Positions 7,630 to 17,287 of a DNA stretch of 64,000 bases are shown here, in pieces (the first letter of the stretch is position 1; every line of letters starts with the position of its first letter). A program made the translations under genes and the position numbers. The notes beneath the pieces were generated by a model, which was not told the DNA's origin, ran no database searches, and saw nothing but the letters and a program-made list of their open reading frames with translations. Source of the DNA: Devosia beringensis (GTDB lineage: Bacteria > Pseudomonadota > Alphaproteobacteria > Rhizobiales > Devosiaceae); NCBI RefSeq assembly GCF_014926585.1, contig NZ_CP045422.1:1838501-1902500 (forward strand), in the 5' to 3' direction.

Positions 7630-8655
7630 GTGATCCATAAACCTCTGCTCGCCACCGTGCTCGGCGAGCGCCAGGCGCGGCCACCGATCTGGATCATGCG
7701 CCAGGCCGGACGCTATCTGCCGGAATACCGGGCGACCCGGACCAAGGCGAAGAACTTCCTCGACCTCTGCTATACGCCTGAGCTCGCCATCGAAGTCTCG
7801 CTGCAGCCGCTGCGCCGCTTCGATCTTGACGCTGCCATCATGTTCTCGGACATTCTCGTAATCCCCGACGCGCTCGGTCAGAAAGTTCGCTTTGAACAAG
7901 GCGAGGGACCGATCCTGGATGCGGTGGACGAGACCAGCATCGCCCAACTGCAGCCCCAACGGGCATTAGCGCACCTGGCGCCAGTGCTGGAGACGCTCAA
8001 GGGGCTTAAAGCTGCGCTGGCTCCTGAGAAGACCCTGATCGGCTTCTGTGGCTCTCCCTGGACGGTGGCGACCTATATGATCGGCGGTCGGGGATCGACA
8101 GATCAGGCCGCCGCGCGGCTGTTTGCCGTTCGCCATACGGATGCCTTCGCAAACCTGATGGATATTCTGGTCGCCACGAGCATCGACTATCTGGTGGCCC
8201 AGTTCGAAGCGGGCGCCGATGTGGTGCAGCTGTTTGAAAGCTGGGCGCTCAATCTGGACGACCTGGCTTTTGACGAGCGGGTCATCGGCCCCAACCGCCG
8301 TATCGTCGAGGGCGTGCGGGCGCGTATTCCCAATGCGCCCATTATCGGCTTTCCGCGCGGTGCCGCTGGCAATTTGGCGCGCTATGCCGCGCAGACCGGG
8401 GTGAATGCGCTAGGGCTGGATTACGCGACGCCGCTCGATTTTGTGTCCGGGCATTTGCCCAAGACGCTGCCGGTGCAAGGCAATCTGGACCCTTTGCGGC
8501 TGGTGGCTGGTGGCGCCCAGATGGATGAACGGGTGGATGCCATCATCGCCGCCTTCAGCGATCGCCCGCATATCTTCAATCTGGGCCATGGGATCGTGCC
8601 GGAGACCCCGATCGATCATGTCGCGCGCCTGATCGACCGGGTGAAAAACGGCTAG
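7630..8655 (+). CDS. hemE: Uroporphyrinogen decarboxylase
   Basis: HemE decarboxylates the four acetate side chains of uroporphyrinogen III to give coproporphyrinogen III in heme synthesis. The 341-aa protein has the signature RPPIWIMRQAGRYLPEY at about 17-33 and MFSDILVIPDALGQ with the catalytic Asp region. It also has GFCGSPWTVATYMIGG and the C-terminal GHGIVPETP motif. I chose the GTG at 7630 because GGAAGGGAAG lies 7 bp upstream; a TTG at 7612 would precede that ribosome binding site. It is the first rightward gene from the putative origin and is followed by hemJ. Confidence 0.97.
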   Translation: MIHKPLLATVLGERQARPPIWIMRQAGRYLPEYRATRTKAKNFLDLCYTPELAIEVSLQPLRRFDLDAAIMFSDILVIPDALGQKVRFEQGEGPILDAVDETSIAQLQPQRALAHLAPVLETLKGLKAALAPEKTLIGFCGSPWTVATYMIGGRGSTDQAAARLFAVRHTDAFANLMDILVATSIDYLVAQFEAGADVVQLFESWALNLDDLAFDERVIGPNRRIVEGVRARIPNAPIIGFPRGAAGNLARYAAQTGVNALGLDYATPLDFVSGHLPKTLPVQGNLDPLRLVAGGAQMDERVDAIIAAFSDRPHIFNLGHGIVPETPIDHVARLIDRVKNG

Positions 8656-8681
8656 GCGTTCGCGCTGATGGGGGCTCTGGA

Positions 8682-9110
8682 ATGATTGAATGGGTCACGG
8701 CACTGCATGTGCTCTCGGTAATCGCCTGGATGGCCGGCCTGCTGTATCTGCCGCGGCTCTTTGTCTATCACGCCGGCGTCGCCGTTGGTTCGGAGGCCTC
8801 CGAGACCTTCAAGATCATGGAGCGCAAGCTCTATCGCGGCATCATGGTGCCGGCGATGATCGCGACCTGGATCTTCGGGTTGTGGCTGGCCTTCGGCCTT
8901 GGGCTGGTGGATTTTTCCATGGGCTGGATGTGGGTCAAGGCGGCGATGGTCATTGCACTGACCGGGATGCAGGGGTTTTACGGCTCTCTGCGGCGGGCCT
9001 TTGCCGAAGATCGCAATACGCGTAGCCACAAATTCTTCCGGGCGATCAATGAAATCCCCTTCGTCCTGGCCATCATCATCGTCATCATGGTGATCGTGAA
9101 GCCTTTCTAG
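8682..9110 (+). CDS. hemJ: Protoporphyrinogen IX oxidase HemJ (UPF0093)
   Basis: This is a small membrane protein of 142 aa with about four hydrophobic helices. It begins MIEWVTALHVLSVIAWMAG, with the family's conserved N-terminal histidine (His9), followed by LPRLFVYH and ERKLYRGIMVPAMIATW. The Lys in MGWMWVKA (K86) sits where the family has a conserved lysine. HemJ oxidises protoporphyrinogen IX to protoporphyrin IX in bacteria that lack HemG and HemY. Its place directly after hemE supports that role, since both act late in heme synthesis. Confidence 0.9.
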   Translation: MIEWVTALHVLSVIAWMAGLLYLPRLFVYHAGVAVGSEASETFKIMERKLYRGIMVPAMIATWIFGLWLAFGLGLVDFSMGWMWVKAAMVIALTGMQGFYGSLRRAFAEDRNTRSHKFFRAINEIPFVLAIIIVIMVIVKPF

Positions 9111-9116
9111 GCGCAC

Positions 9117-9132
9117 GGTTTCACGTGAATCT
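9117..9132. promoter_or_regulatory. Weak parS-like site
   Basis: GGTTTCACGTGAATCT matches 13 of 16 positions of parS (TGTTTCACGTGAAACA). The central TTTCACGTGAA is intact. It lies between hemJ and rho, 1.5 kb from the candidate origin. Confidence 0.45.
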
Positions 9133-9292
9133 GCAACAGGCACAGCGGTTCAACCTTGAAACGGCCGCGGGTTCGCGTTATGTGGGTTGTCACGCATCCC
9201 ATTTCACAAGCTGGCCCGCCCGGGTCGCTGCGCGGTGCCTGCCCTCCCCAATCGACTAGCGTCCAGATTTCCCTCAAGGGTTTATCGTTTAC

Positions 9293-10558
9293 ATGCAGAA
9301 TATGAAGCTCAGCGAGCTCAAGGCCAAATCTCCGGCCGAATTGCTGGTGTTCGCCGAAGAACACGAGGTCGAGAACGCCTCGACCATGCGCAAACAGGAA
9401 TTGATGTTTGCCATCCTCAAGGAACTGGCCGCCCAGGAAGTGGACATTACCGGGGAAGGCGTCGTCGAGATCCTGCCGGACGGCTTCGGCTTCCTGCGCT
9501 CGCCCGACGCCAATTACCTGCCAGGCCCGGACGACATCTATGTCAGCCCGAGCCAGATCCGTCGCTTTGGTCTGCGGACCGGCGACACGGTTGAAGGCCA
9601 GATCCGGTCTCCCAAGGATGGCGAGCGCTATTTTGCGCTGCTCAAGGTCAATACCATCAATTTCGAAGATCCCGAGGCCGTGCGCCACAAGGTCAACTTC
9701 GACAATCTGACACCGCTTTATCCCGAGGAACGTCTCCGCATGGAGATGCCCGATCCGACCATCAAGGATCGTTCGGCGCGTCTGCTGGATCTGGTGGCGC
9801 CGCTTGGCAAGGGCCAGCGCGCCCTGATCGTTGCTCCGCCACGTACCGGTAAGACGGTACTGTTGCAGAATATTGCACAATCCATCGCTGCCAATCATCC
9901 GGAATGCTATCTGATCGTGCTGCTGATCGACGAGCGGCCCGAAGAAGTGACCGACATGCAGCGCTCGGTGCGCGGCGAAGTCATTTCCTCGACCTTTGAT
10001 GAGCCCGCCAGCCGCCACGTCCAAGTCGCCGAAATGGTGATCGAAAAGGCCAAGCGCCTCGTCGAGCATAAGCATGACGTCGTAATCCTGCTCGATTCGA
10101 TCACTCGCCTGGGCCGCGCCTACAACACGGTCGTGCCGTCGTCCGGCAAGGTGCTGACCGGTGGTGTCGACGCCAATGCGCTGCAGCGCCCCAAGCGCTT
10201 CTTCGGCGCCGCGCGCAATATCGAGGATGGCGGTTCGCTGACCATCATTTCGACGGCACTGATCGATACCGGTTCGCGCATGGACGAAGTGATCTTTGAA
10301 GAATTCAAGGGTACCGGCAATTCGGAAATCATTCTTGATCGCAAGGTCGCTGACAAGCGCATCTTCCCGGCTCTCGACATCACCAAGTCGGGTACCCGCA
10401 AGGAAGAGCTGCTAATCGAGCCCGATATCCTCAAGAAGATGTATGTGCTGCGCCGTATCCTCAATCCGATGGGGACGATCGACGCCATGGAATTCCTGAT
10501 GGACAAGGTCCGCCAGACCAAGACGAATTCCGACTTCTTCGATTCGATGAACACCTAA
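9293..10558 (+). CDS. rho: Transcription termination factor Rho
   Basis: Rho is a hexameric RNA-dependent ATPase and helicase that ends transcription. The 421-aa protein has the N-terminal Rho-N helix bundle and a cold-shock-like RNA-binding fold with GFGFLRS at 64-70. The ATPase domain has P-loop APPRTGKT at 181-188 and the Q/R loops ([38 protein letters not shown]). The length is normal. ATG 9293 and ATG 9302 are both possible starts. The hemE-hemJ-rho-mnmE order is typical of alphaproteobacteria. Confidence 0.98.
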   Translation: MQNMKLSELKAKSPAELLVFAEEHEVENASTMRKQELMFAILKELAAQEVDITGEGVVEILPDGFGFLRSPDANYLPGPDDIYVSPSQIRRFGLRTGDTVEGQIRSPKDGERYFALLKVNTINFEDPEAVRHKVNFDNLTPLYPEERLRMEMPDPTIKDRSARLLDLVAPLGKGQRALIVAPPRTGKTVLLQNIAQSIAANHPECYLIVLLIDERPEEVTDMQRSVRGEVISSTFDEPASRHVQVAEMVIEKAKRLVEHKHDVVILLDSITRLGRAYNTVVPSSGKVLTGGVDANALQRPKRFFGAARNIEDGGSLTIISTALIDTGSRMDEVIFEEFKGTGNSEIILDRKVADKRIFPALDITKSGTRKEELLIEPDILKKMYVLRRILNPMGTIDAMEFLMDKVRQTKTNSDFFDSMNT

Positions 10559-10610
10559 CCGGCATGGGCGCGTCGCAACTGGCACACGCCCCTAGCCTCG
10601 TCTGATCGCC

Positions 10611-11903
10611 ATGCGATCGGGCGATACCATTGTGGCGTTGTCCTCCGGGGCAACGCCGTCCGGCGTCGCCGTCATCCGCCTTTCCGGACCTGACGTCCCG
10701 GCATTGCTACAAGCTGTCGCCGGTACCGTCCCCGAACCGCGTCGATTGACCCTCCGCCCCATTGGCCAGGATTCGCTGCTCGATCGCGGACTCGTTGCAT
10801 ACTTTCCAGCGCCGCACAGCTTTACCGGCGAGGATTGTGCCGAACTGCAGGTGCATGGGTCACCCGCCGGTGTAAAGGCCATCCTGCGGCTCCTCACAGC
10901 ATTGGGCGCCCGTCTGGCTGAAGCCGGTGAGTTCACGCGACGCGCTTTCGAGAATGGCAAGCTTGACCTCGTTGAGATCGAGGGTCTGGGTGACCTCCTC
11001 GACGCCGAAACCGAAAATCAACGGCGCCAGGCACTGGCCCGCTTTGAGGGCGGCTTGAGTCAGCGCGTGGCGGATTGGCGTCATCAATTGCTTGATTTGC
11101 GGGCCGAGATCGAAGCGCGGCTGGATTTCTCCGATGAAGGCGATGTTGCCGATGCGCTGCCGGAGAGTTTTGCCGACAGCATCATGGCACTGCAGAGCGA
11201 CATCATCGCGGCACTGGCTGCGGCGGAAAGCGGCCGTATCATTCGCGAAGGCATCAGAGTGGCGCTGGCAGGCGCTCCCAATGCGGGCAAATCGAGCCTG
11301 CTCAATGCGTTGGCGCGATCCGACATTGCCATTGTCACCGATGAAGCGGGCACCACCAGGGATGTGCGCGAAGTGCCGCTCGATATTGGCGGACAGCTTT
11401 ATATAATACTCGATCTTGCCGGCCTGCGTGACGCTGACAGCAAGGCTGAGGCCGAGGGCGTGCGTCGGGCGCGCGCTGCAATCGAGCAGGCCGACATTGT
11501 GCTCTGGCTCACGGCGCCAGATATCGCCGATAGTGATGAGACGTTGAAAGCCAAGGCCGATCTGCGTATCGGTACCAAAGCCGACCTGGGCAAGCCGGTG
11601 GCTGCTGAACTGCCGGTCTCGGCTGCCACTGGGCAAGGACTGGAAGAACTGATCGCCGCCATAGCGCTTATTGGCGCCAGCAAGACCGGAGGCGAGCCCA
11701 GCCTGCTCAGTCGGGAGCGCGACCGCCTGGCTCTGACAGCGGCGCAGGACGCACTGCAGGCCGCCGCGGCACAGCTAGTGCAGCCGGAACTCGCCGCTGA
11801 AAGTCTGCGTATTGCCTCCCAGGCGCTGGAGCGGCTGATCGGCAAGATAGATGCCGAGCGGGTGTTGGATCGCCTATTTGCCAGCTTTTGCATCGGTAAA
11901 TGA
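10611..11903 (+). CDS. mnmE: tRNA modification GTPase MnmE (TrmE)
   Basis: MnmE works with MnmG to place carboxymethylaminomethyl groups on U34 of certain tRNAs. The 430-aa protein starts DTIVALSSGATPSGVAVIRLSGP, the folate-binding N-terminal domain. The G domain has GAPNAGKS at 221-228, DEAGTTRD, a DxxG motif DLAG, and TKAD where the G4 motif is classically NKxD. It ends in the obligatory CIGK. It is slightly shorter than the E. coli protein. A parS site overlaps the stop codon, and mnmG follows after 113 bp. Confidence 0.96.
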   Translation: MRSGDTIVALSSGATPSGVAVIRLSGPDVPALLQAVAGTVPEPRRLTLRPIGQDSLLDRGLVAYFPAPHSFTGEDCAELQVHGSPAGVKAILRLLTALGARLAEAGEFTRRAFENGKLDLVEIEGLGDLLDAETENQRRQALARFEGGLSQRVADWRHQLLDLRAEIEARLDFSDEGDVADALPESFADSIMALQSDIIAALAAAESGRIIREGIRVALAGAPNAGKSSLLNALARSDIAIVTDEAGTTRDVREVPLDIGGQLYIILDLAGLRDADSKAEAEGVRRARAAIEQADIVLWLTAPDIADSDETLKAKADLRIGTKADLGKPVAAELPVSAATGQGLEELIAAIALIGASKTGGEPSLLSRERDRLALTAAQDALQAAAAQLVQPELAAESLRIASQALERLIGKIDAERVLDRLFASFCIGK

Positions 11904-11916
11904 TTCACGTGAAACA
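11901..11916. promoter_or_regulatory. parS: parS site (15 of 16)
   Basis: TGATTCACGTGAAACA differs from the consensus only at position 3. Its first three bases are the mnmE stop codon. ParB would bind here to nucleate the segregation complex. Confidence 0.85.
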
Positions 11917-11967
11917 TTGCGATGCCTCGACCGGGCTTAGCGACTGCACCCAAATCGACCCGTGAAT

Positions 11968-11983
11968 TGATTCACGTGAAACA
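11968..11983. promoter_or_regulatory. parS: parS site (15 of 16) with nested dyad
   Basis: TGATTCACGTGAAACA is the second copy in the mnmE-mnmG gap. It overlaps another inverted repeat, CGTGAAT-TG-ATTCACG at 11961-11976, so two dyads share one arm. Confidence 0.85.
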
Positions 11984-12016
11984 TTGGCCTATTGAGCCCA
12001 TCTGGAGATCAGTGCC

Positions 12017-13879
12017 ATGAGCGACTATGCCGTCATCGTTGTTGGAGGTGGCCACGCCGGCTGTGAGGCCGCGGCCGCTTCGGCTCGCCTGGGCGTACCG
12101 ACGGCTTTGGTGACCCACAAGTTCGCTACCATTGGCGAAATGAGCTGCAATCCCGCCATAGGTGGCCTGGGCAAGGGTCACCTCGTACGGGAGATCGATG
12201 CGCTTGATGGGTTGATGGGCCATGTCGCGGACGCCGCCGGCATCCAATTCCGCGTGCTCAATCGCCGCAAGGGGCCAGCTGTGCGCGGCCCGCGCGCCCA
12301 GGCCGACCGCAAGCTCTATCGTCAGGCGATGCAGGCGGCGATCTCCAGCCAGCCGAACCTTGACGTCATCGAGGGTGAGGTCGACGATATAGACGTGACC
12401 GATGGAAAGGTATCGGGAGTCCGCCTTCTCGATGGCCGCCGGTTTTCAACTCAAGCGGTCGTTCTGACGACCGGGACCTTTCTGCGCGGTCTGATCCATC
12501 GGGGCGAAGAGACCACGCCTGCCGGGCGCATGGGCGAGGCGCCAGTACTTGGCCTTTCGACACGCCTGGAGACCATGGGTCTGGCGCTGGGTCGCCTCAA
12601 GACCGGTACACCGGCGCGACTGAATGGTTCGACGATCGACTTTTCCGTCCTTGAAGAGCAGCCCGGGGACACACCGCCAGAGCCCTTCTCCGCGCTGACG
12701 GCGGCCATTACCACGAGGCAGGTCAGCTGTCATATCACCCGCACGACGGCAGAGACGCACAAGATCATCGCCGATAACCTACATCGCTCGGCGATGTATT
12801 CCGGCAGGATCAGCAGCCGCGGCCCACGCTATTGTCCGTCCATTGAGGACAAGGTGGTGCGGTTTGCTGATCGTGACAGCCACCAGATCTTTCTGGAGCC
12901 TGAAGGACTCGACGACACGACCATCTATCCCAATGGGCTGTCGACCTCACTGCCGGCAGAGGTCCAGGAGACCTTCCTCCGCTCCATGCCCGGTCTCGAG
13001 CAGGTGCGCATAGTCCGGCCTGGCTACGCCATCGAATATGACTATGTCGATCCGCGCGAACTGCGGCCCACGCTGGAGGTGAAGCGACAGCCAGGCCTCT
13101 ATCTGGCCGGCCAGATCAACGGCACCACGGGATATGAGGAAGCAGGGGCGCAGGGTCTGCTGGCGGGCGCCAATGCGGCGCTGGCCGCCGTGGGTCGCGA
13201 TCCATTGGTGCTGTCGCGCACGGAAAGTTATCTTGGCGTCATGGTCGATGACCTGGTAACGCGCGGTGTCAGCGAACCCTATCGCATGTTTACCTCACGG
13301 GCCGAGTTCCGCCTGCATTTGCGCGCCGATAATGCCGACCAGAGACTGACGCCCCTGGGCGTGGCAACGGGCCTGGTGGGCCCGCAGCGCGGGGCCCTGT
13401 TCGGCGAGAAGGCGGACGCCTTGAGCCGCGGCAGGGCCATGCTGACGGGCTTGACGACCACACCCAGCGCCGCCCGGAAGGCGGGTATTGCCATCAATGA
13501 AGACGGCAAGTCCCGTTCGGCCTTCGAACTGCTGTCCTATCCTGACATGAGCACCGCTGAGGTTGTGCAACTCTGGCCGGAGATCGCCGAGATTGCGGAG
13601 CCGGTGATGGAGCAATTGGTCGTCGACGCCCAATATGCGGTTTATCTGGAGCGGCAGCGCGATGATATCGCCGCGGTCCGCCGCGATGAACACAAGTCGA
13701 TTCCGGATGGGATTGACTATGCAATCATTCCCGGGCTCTCCATGGAGCTTCGGCAAAAGCTGGCCCAGCACCGACCCCAAACCATCGCCCAGGCGCAGGC
13801 CATGGATGGCATGACGCCGGCAGCGGTGACACTGCTGCTGGCCGTGATTCGCCGTGGCGAACTGCGCAAGGCGAGCTGA
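12017..13879 (+). CDS. mnmG: tRNA uridine-5-carboxymethylaminomethyl modification enzyme MnmG (GidA)
   Basis: This is the FAD-dependent partner of MnmE. The 620-aa protein has the Rossmann [10 protein letters not shown] at 10-19, [22 protein letters not shown] at about 46-67, and [14 protein letters not shown]. It also has the [21 protein letters not shown] block that marks this family, and the C-terminal helical domain has [14 protein letters not shown]. The length is normal. The stop overlaps the rsmG start by one base (TGATG). Confidence 0.97.
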   Translation: MSDYAVIVVGGGHAGCEAAAASARLGVPTALVTHKFATIGEMSCNPAIGGLGKGHLVREIDALDGLMGHVADAAGIQFRVLNRRKGPAVRGPRAQADRKLYRQAMQAAISSQPNLDVIEGEVDDIDVTDGKVSGVRLLDGRRFSTQAVVLTTGTFLRGLIHRGEETTPAGRMGEAPVLGLSTRLETMGLALGRLKTGTPARLNGSTIDFSVLEEQPGDTPPEPFSALTAAITTRQVSCHITRTTAETHKIIADNLHRSAMYSGRISSRGPRYCPSIEDKVVRFADRDSHQIFLEPEGLDDTTIYPNGLSTSLPAEVQETFLRSMPGLEQVRIVRPGYAIEYDYVDPRELRPTLEVKRQPGLYLAGQINGTTGYEEAGAQGLLAGANAALAAVGRDPLVLSRTESYLGVMVDDLVTRGVSEPYRMFTSRAEFRLHLRADNADQRLTPLGVATGLVGPQRGALFGEKADALSRGRAMLTGLTTTPSAARKAGIAINEDGKSRSAFELLSYPDMSTAEVVQLWPEIAEIAEPVMEQLVVDAQYAVYLERQRDDIAAVRRDEHKSIPDGIDYAIIPGLSMELRQKLAQHRPQTIAQAQAMDGMTPAAVTLLLAVIRRGELRKAS

Positions 13880-14526
13880 TGACTGATTATTCCGCCATTG
13901 AACCCTATGCCGCCTATTTCACGCGCTCTCTGGGCGCCGTCGGCGCAGATCTGGAATCTTATGCTGTCCTGTTGGCCAAATGGCAGGTGGTACAGAATCT
14001 TGTTTCACGTGAAACACTCGAAGCGGTCTGGTCACGACACTTTGCCGACAGCCTGCAGGTTCTAAGTCTGCTGCAACCAGGTGATCAATCCTTTCTGGAT
14101 ATCGGCAGTGGCGGCGGCTTTCCCGCCTTGCCGCTGGCCATCGCGCTCAAGGGATCAAATCGGCAGTTCACCCTGGTTGAGCCCAATGGCCGAAAGGTCA
14201 GCTTTCTGCGCACGGTAACGCGCGAGCTTGGTCTGCTGGTTGCGGTCGAGGGGCGCCGCAGCGATCAGATTGATTCACGTGAAACACCGGTGCCCGACGT
14301 GATCACATGTCGCGCTCTTGCCAGCCTGCCGCAGCTCTGTGAGTGGATGGCGCCGTTCTTTGGCCCCCACACACGGGCGATCCTGCATAAAGGGCGGGAA
14401 CATGTTGAAGAACTCGCTGAAACGGTTACCCGGTGGGACTTTAACGTGGTATCAACAGCCAGCGACACCGATCCAAGCGGTGTTCTGCTCACGCTCACGA
14501 ATCTGAGCGCGAAAACAGTACGTTAG
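13879..14526 (+). CDS. rsmG: 16S rRNA (guanine-527-N7)-methyltransferase RsmG (GidB)
   Basis: RsmG methylates G527 in 16S rRNA using S-adenosylmethionine. The 215-aa protein has the SAM-binding motif FLDIGSGGGFPALPLA at about 72-87, and NLVSRETLEAVWSRHFADSLQV upstream, the conserved N-terminal recognition stretch. Two parS sites are embedded in its coding sequence (14001-14016 and 14271-14286), both read in the frame that encodes Ser-Arg-Glu-Thr. It is coupled to mnmG by a one-base overlap and sits 24 bp before parA. Confidence 0.95.
   Translation: MTDYSAIEPYAAYFTRSLGAVGADLESYAVLLAKWQVVQNLVSRETLEAVWSRHFADSLQVLSLLQPGDQSFLDIGSGGGFPALPLAIALKGSNRQFTLVEPNGRKVSFLRTVTRELGLLVAVEGRRSDQIDSRETPVPDVITCRALASLPQLCEWMAPFFGPHTRAILHKGREHVEELAETVTRWDFNVVSTASDTDPSGVLLTLTNLSAKTVR
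14001..14016. promoter_or_regulatory. parS: Perfect parS site inside rsmG
   Basis: TGTTTCACGTGAAACA matches all 16 consensus positions. It lies within the conserved LVSRETL coding region of rsmG, 550 bp upstream of parA. Confidence 0.93.
14271..14286. promoter_or_regulatory. parS: parS site inside rsmG (15 of 16)
   Basis: TGATTCACGTGAAACA is the same variant as the two in the mnmE-mnmG gap. It encodes D-S-R-E-T in a less conserved part of RsmG. Confidence 0.85.
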
Positions 14527-14550
14527 CGGCAAACGAGCTGGAGGCCGATA

Positions 14551-15351
14551 GTGGCGCCCCGTATCCTGACACTGGCCAATCAAAAAGGCGGCGTGGGCAA
14601 AACCACGACGGCCATCAACCTTGCCACGGCTTTGGCTGCCGTCGGTGAACGCGTGCTGATTGTGGATATCGACCCGCAGGGTAATGCGTCCACGGGACTG
14701 GGGATTTCGCGGAATGATCGCGAAGTGTCTTCCTATGACCTGCTGGTGGGCGATGCGACGGTGGCCCAGGCCGCCATCATGACTAGTGTGCCCAATGTGG
14801 CTATCGTGCCCTCGACCATGGATCTGCTGGGCGTCGAGCTGACCATCGCCGACCATGGCGACCGCGCCTTCAAGCTGCGCAATGCCTTCAAGCAGCTGGG
14901 CGATCTGACGATCAACGAAAAGCCGGTAAGCTATATCCTGATCGACTGCCCGCCCTCGCTGAACCTGTTGACCATCAATTCGCTGGTGGCCGCCGACGCC
15001 GTGCTGGTGCCGCTGCAGTGCGAGTTCTTTGCGCTGGAGGGACTCAGCCAGTTGCTGCAGACCATTGAGCAGATCCGTTCCACGCTCAATCCCGGCCTGT
15101 CGATCCAGGGCGTGGTGATGACCATGTTCGACAAGCGCAATAATCTGAGTGAACAGGTGCTGGCTGACGTGCGCAGCGAAATGGGCTCGCTGGTCTATGA
15201 CACGGTGATCCCGCGCAATGTGCGCTTGTCGGAGGCGCCATCCTATGGCAAGCCCGCTTTGCTTTATGACTTGAAATGTGCCGGCAGCCAGGCCTATCTG
15301 CGGCTGGCCACCGAAGTGATCCGCCGCGAGCGGCAGCTCAACGCGGCATAG
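14551..15351 (+). CDS. parA: Chromosome partitioning ATPase ParA
   Basis: ParA is a Walker-type ATPase that binds DNA non-specifically and moves the ParB-parS complex. The 266-aa protein has deviant Walker A KGGVGKTTT at 12-20 with the signature lysine, VDIDPQGNAS at about 40-49, and DCPPSLNLLT as Walker B. It lacks an N-terminal DNA-binding extension, as expected for chromosomal ParA (Soj). The GTG at 14551 follows a GGAGG-like site. parB follows after 10 bp. Confidence 0.97.
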   Translation: MAPRILTLANQKGGVGKTTTAINLATALAAVGERVLIVDIDPQGNASTGLGISRNDREVSSYDLLVGDATVAQAAIMTSVPNVAIVPSTMDLLGVELTIADHGDRAFKLRNAFKQLGDLTINEKPVSYILIDCPPSLNLLTINSLVAADAVLVPLQCEFFALEGLSQLLQTIEQIRSTLNPGLSIQGVVMTMFDKRNNLSEQVLADVRSEMGSLVYDTVIPRNVRLSEAPSYGKPALLYDLKCAGSQAYLRLATEVIRRERQLNAA

Positions 15352-15361
15352 GAGCCCGACC

Positions 15362-16234
15362 ATGAACGAAAAACCGACACGTCTTGGTCGCGGGCTGGCC
15401 GCGCTGATTGGCGATATGGCTACGGTTGAAGGTGCCCGGGTCACCGAATCGGGTGGCATCAAGCGGCTCCCGGTCGATTTCATCATCGCCAACCGGTCCA
15501 ATCCGCGGCGCTCCTTCAATGACGAGCAGCTCGAAGAGCTGACCAATTCGATTCGCGAGAAGGGCGTCATGCAGCCCCTGCTGGTGCGCCCGAGCAATGA
15601 TCCCAACATTTTTGAGCTGATTGCCGGTGAACGGCGCTGGCGCGCCTCGCAGCGCGCTGGTCTGCATGACGTGCCGGTTATCATCCGGGATGTTGACGAC
15701 AAAGAAGCGCTCGAGCTTGCCATTATCGAGAATGTGCAGCGCGCCGACCTCAATCCGCTTGAGGAGGCCATGGGCTATGGCCAGTTGATCGAGCAATTCG
15801 AATATACCCAGCAGGACCTGGCGCAGGTGATCGGCAAGAGCCGTTCGCATGTGGCCAATACGCTCCGCCTGCTGCGTCTGCCGGAAGATGTGCGCGAGAT
15901 GGTGGCCAGCGGCACGCTGACCGCCGGTCATGCGCGCACGCTGATCACGGCGGAAGATCCGGCGACGCTGGCGCGGCAGATCGTGTCCGGCGGTCTCTCC
16001 GTGCGCGAGGCCGAGGCCTTGAGCCAGCAGCGCGACATTGCCGGCACCAAGAAGCCCACCGCTTCCGCGAGCGAGCGCGATGCCGATACCGTGGCGCTGG
16101 AGCGCCGTCTGTCGGATGCCCTGGGCCTGTCGGTATCGCTGGCGCACGGCGATCGCGGCGGCAAGTTGGAAATCCGCTACAAGACCCTCGAGCAGCTTGA
16201 CGGGATTTGTCTCAGGCTGACAGGTACCAACTAG
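15362..16234 (+). CDS. parB: Chromosome partitioning protein ParB
   Basis: ParB binds parS and spreads as a CTP-dependent clamp. In this 290-aa protein the N-terminus RLGRGLAALIGD resembles the ParA-stimulating peptide. The ParB/Srx CTPase domain has NPRRSFNDEQLEELTNSI and the GERRWRAS motif at about 95-101. A helix-turn-helix (QQDLAQVIGKSRSHVANTLRLL) contacts parS, and a C-terminal dimerisation part follows. It is in an operon with parA. A parS site starts 8 bp after its stop. Confidence 0.97.
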   Translation: MNEKPTRLGRGLAALIGDMATVEGARVTESGGIKRLPVDFIIANRSNPRRSFNDEQLEELTNSIREKGVMQPLLVRPSNDPNIFELIAGERRWRASQRAGLHDVPVIIRDVDDKEALELAIIENVQRADLNPLEEAMGYGQLIEQFEYTQQDLAQVIGKSRSHVANTLRLLRLPEDVREMVASGTLTAGHARTLITAEDPATLARQIVSGGLSVREAEALSQQRDIAGTKKPTASASERDADTVALERRLSDALGLSVSLAHGDRGGKLEIRYKTLEQLDGICLRLTGTN

Positions 16235-16242
16235 GTCTGGTG

Positions 16243-16258
16243 CGTTTCACGTGAAACG
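16243..16258. promoter_or_regulatory. parS: parS site (14 of 16) after parB
   Basis: CGTTTCACGTGAAACG is a perfect 16-bp palindrome that differs from consensus only at the outermost bases. It sits in the 30-bp gap between the convergent ends of parB and holA. Confidence 0.8.
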
Positions 16259-16264
16259 CTGCGG

Positions 16265-17287
16265 CTAGTGCGCTGCCGCCATCATGCAGATGGCCAGCAG
16301 GGCCCGGCGCAGGCTGGCTTCAGCCAGACCAGGACGGCGTCTCGTGTCCGCCGTGGTCTGCAGTAGCCGGGCGCTGGCGCCTGCCAGGGCGGTATCCGAC
16401 CAGAGTCGCAATTGCTGTTCCAGGGCGCCGGCTCTTGAGAAATGCGGCTTGGGCCGCTGTCCATCCAGTACGGCGCGCGGTAATTTGCCCGCATCCACCT
16501 CGATACGCCAGCGCCGCAGATTGGCAAAATGCATGGCACAGATGGCCAGCAGCCGCTGCGGATCGACAGCGGATGACAGGGCGCGATTGAGAGCCAGTTC
16601 CAGACGCTCGGCATGGCCACCGGCGGCAGCATCGACGATAGCGTCTATCACCAGCATGCCATTGTCGGCACACAGCAACAACACATCCTCGCGGGTCAGT
16701 ACCTTGGTGGCGGCGGCATAGAGGCAGAGCTTTTCCAGTTCGCGGCGCGTGATCTCGCGGTCATTGCCGAGGATTTCGCGCAGGGTCGCCACGACGTCAG
16801 CATCGACGCGGATGGCCTGCTGATTGAAGGTCTCGCGAATCAGCGCCTGCAGGGCCTCGTCACTGTCGGGATAGCAGGGCAGGGCCCGCCCGTTCCTTGC
16901 GGCCTCCACCAGGGCGCGCAGGGCGTCCTTGGGGGTGAGATTGCCGGCCTCGAGTACGATGGCGGCACCCTGGAGGTCGTCGCGCAGTTCGGTAAGGGTC
17001 ATGACCAGGGATTTGCCGGCGCCACGCACGCGCACAATGCGCTTGCCGCCAAACAGGGAAATGGTTTTGGCTTCCACGGCGAGGATAGAGGGGTCGGCAT
17101 CCACCTCGGCGCCGTCCAGGGTCACGATGCTGGCCGCTTCCGGGTCATCCCCAGCCAGTTTTCGAATCAGTTGCTGGGCGGTTTCACGGACGAGACCGGT
17201 ATCTGGCCCATAGGCGAGGAAAATCCCCTCATCAATGTCGGGCCGCGTGACAAAGCGCGCGACTTCATGGGCCTTGAGCGCAGTCAT
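16265..17287 (-). CDS. holA: DNA polymerase III delta subunit
   Basis: HolA is the clamp-loader subunit that opens the beta clamp. The 340-aa protein has an N-terminal domain with IFLAYGPDTGLVRE and GGKRIVRVRGAGKSL. A RecQ-lid-like middle and C-terminal collar domain contain LGNDREITRRELEKLCLYA, which matches HolA. It shares one base with lptE (TGATG) and is the last gene of leuS-lptE-holA. Confidence 0.92.
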   Translation of the reverse strand: MTALKAHEVARFVTRPDIDEGIFLAYGPDTGLVRETAQQLIRKLAGDDPEAASIVTLDGAEVDADPSILAVEAKTISLFGGKRIVRVRGAGKSLVMTLTELRDDLQGAAIVLEAGNLTPKDALRALVEAARNGRALPCYPDSDEALQALIRETFNQQAIRVDADVVATLREILGNDREITRRELEKLCLYAAATKVLTREDVLLLCADNGMLVIDAIVDAAAGGHAERLELALNRALSSAVDPQRLLAICAMHFANLRRWRIEVDAGKLPRAVLDGQRPKPHFSRAGALEQQLRLWSDTALAGASARLLQTTADTRRRPGLAEASLRRALLAICMMAAAH

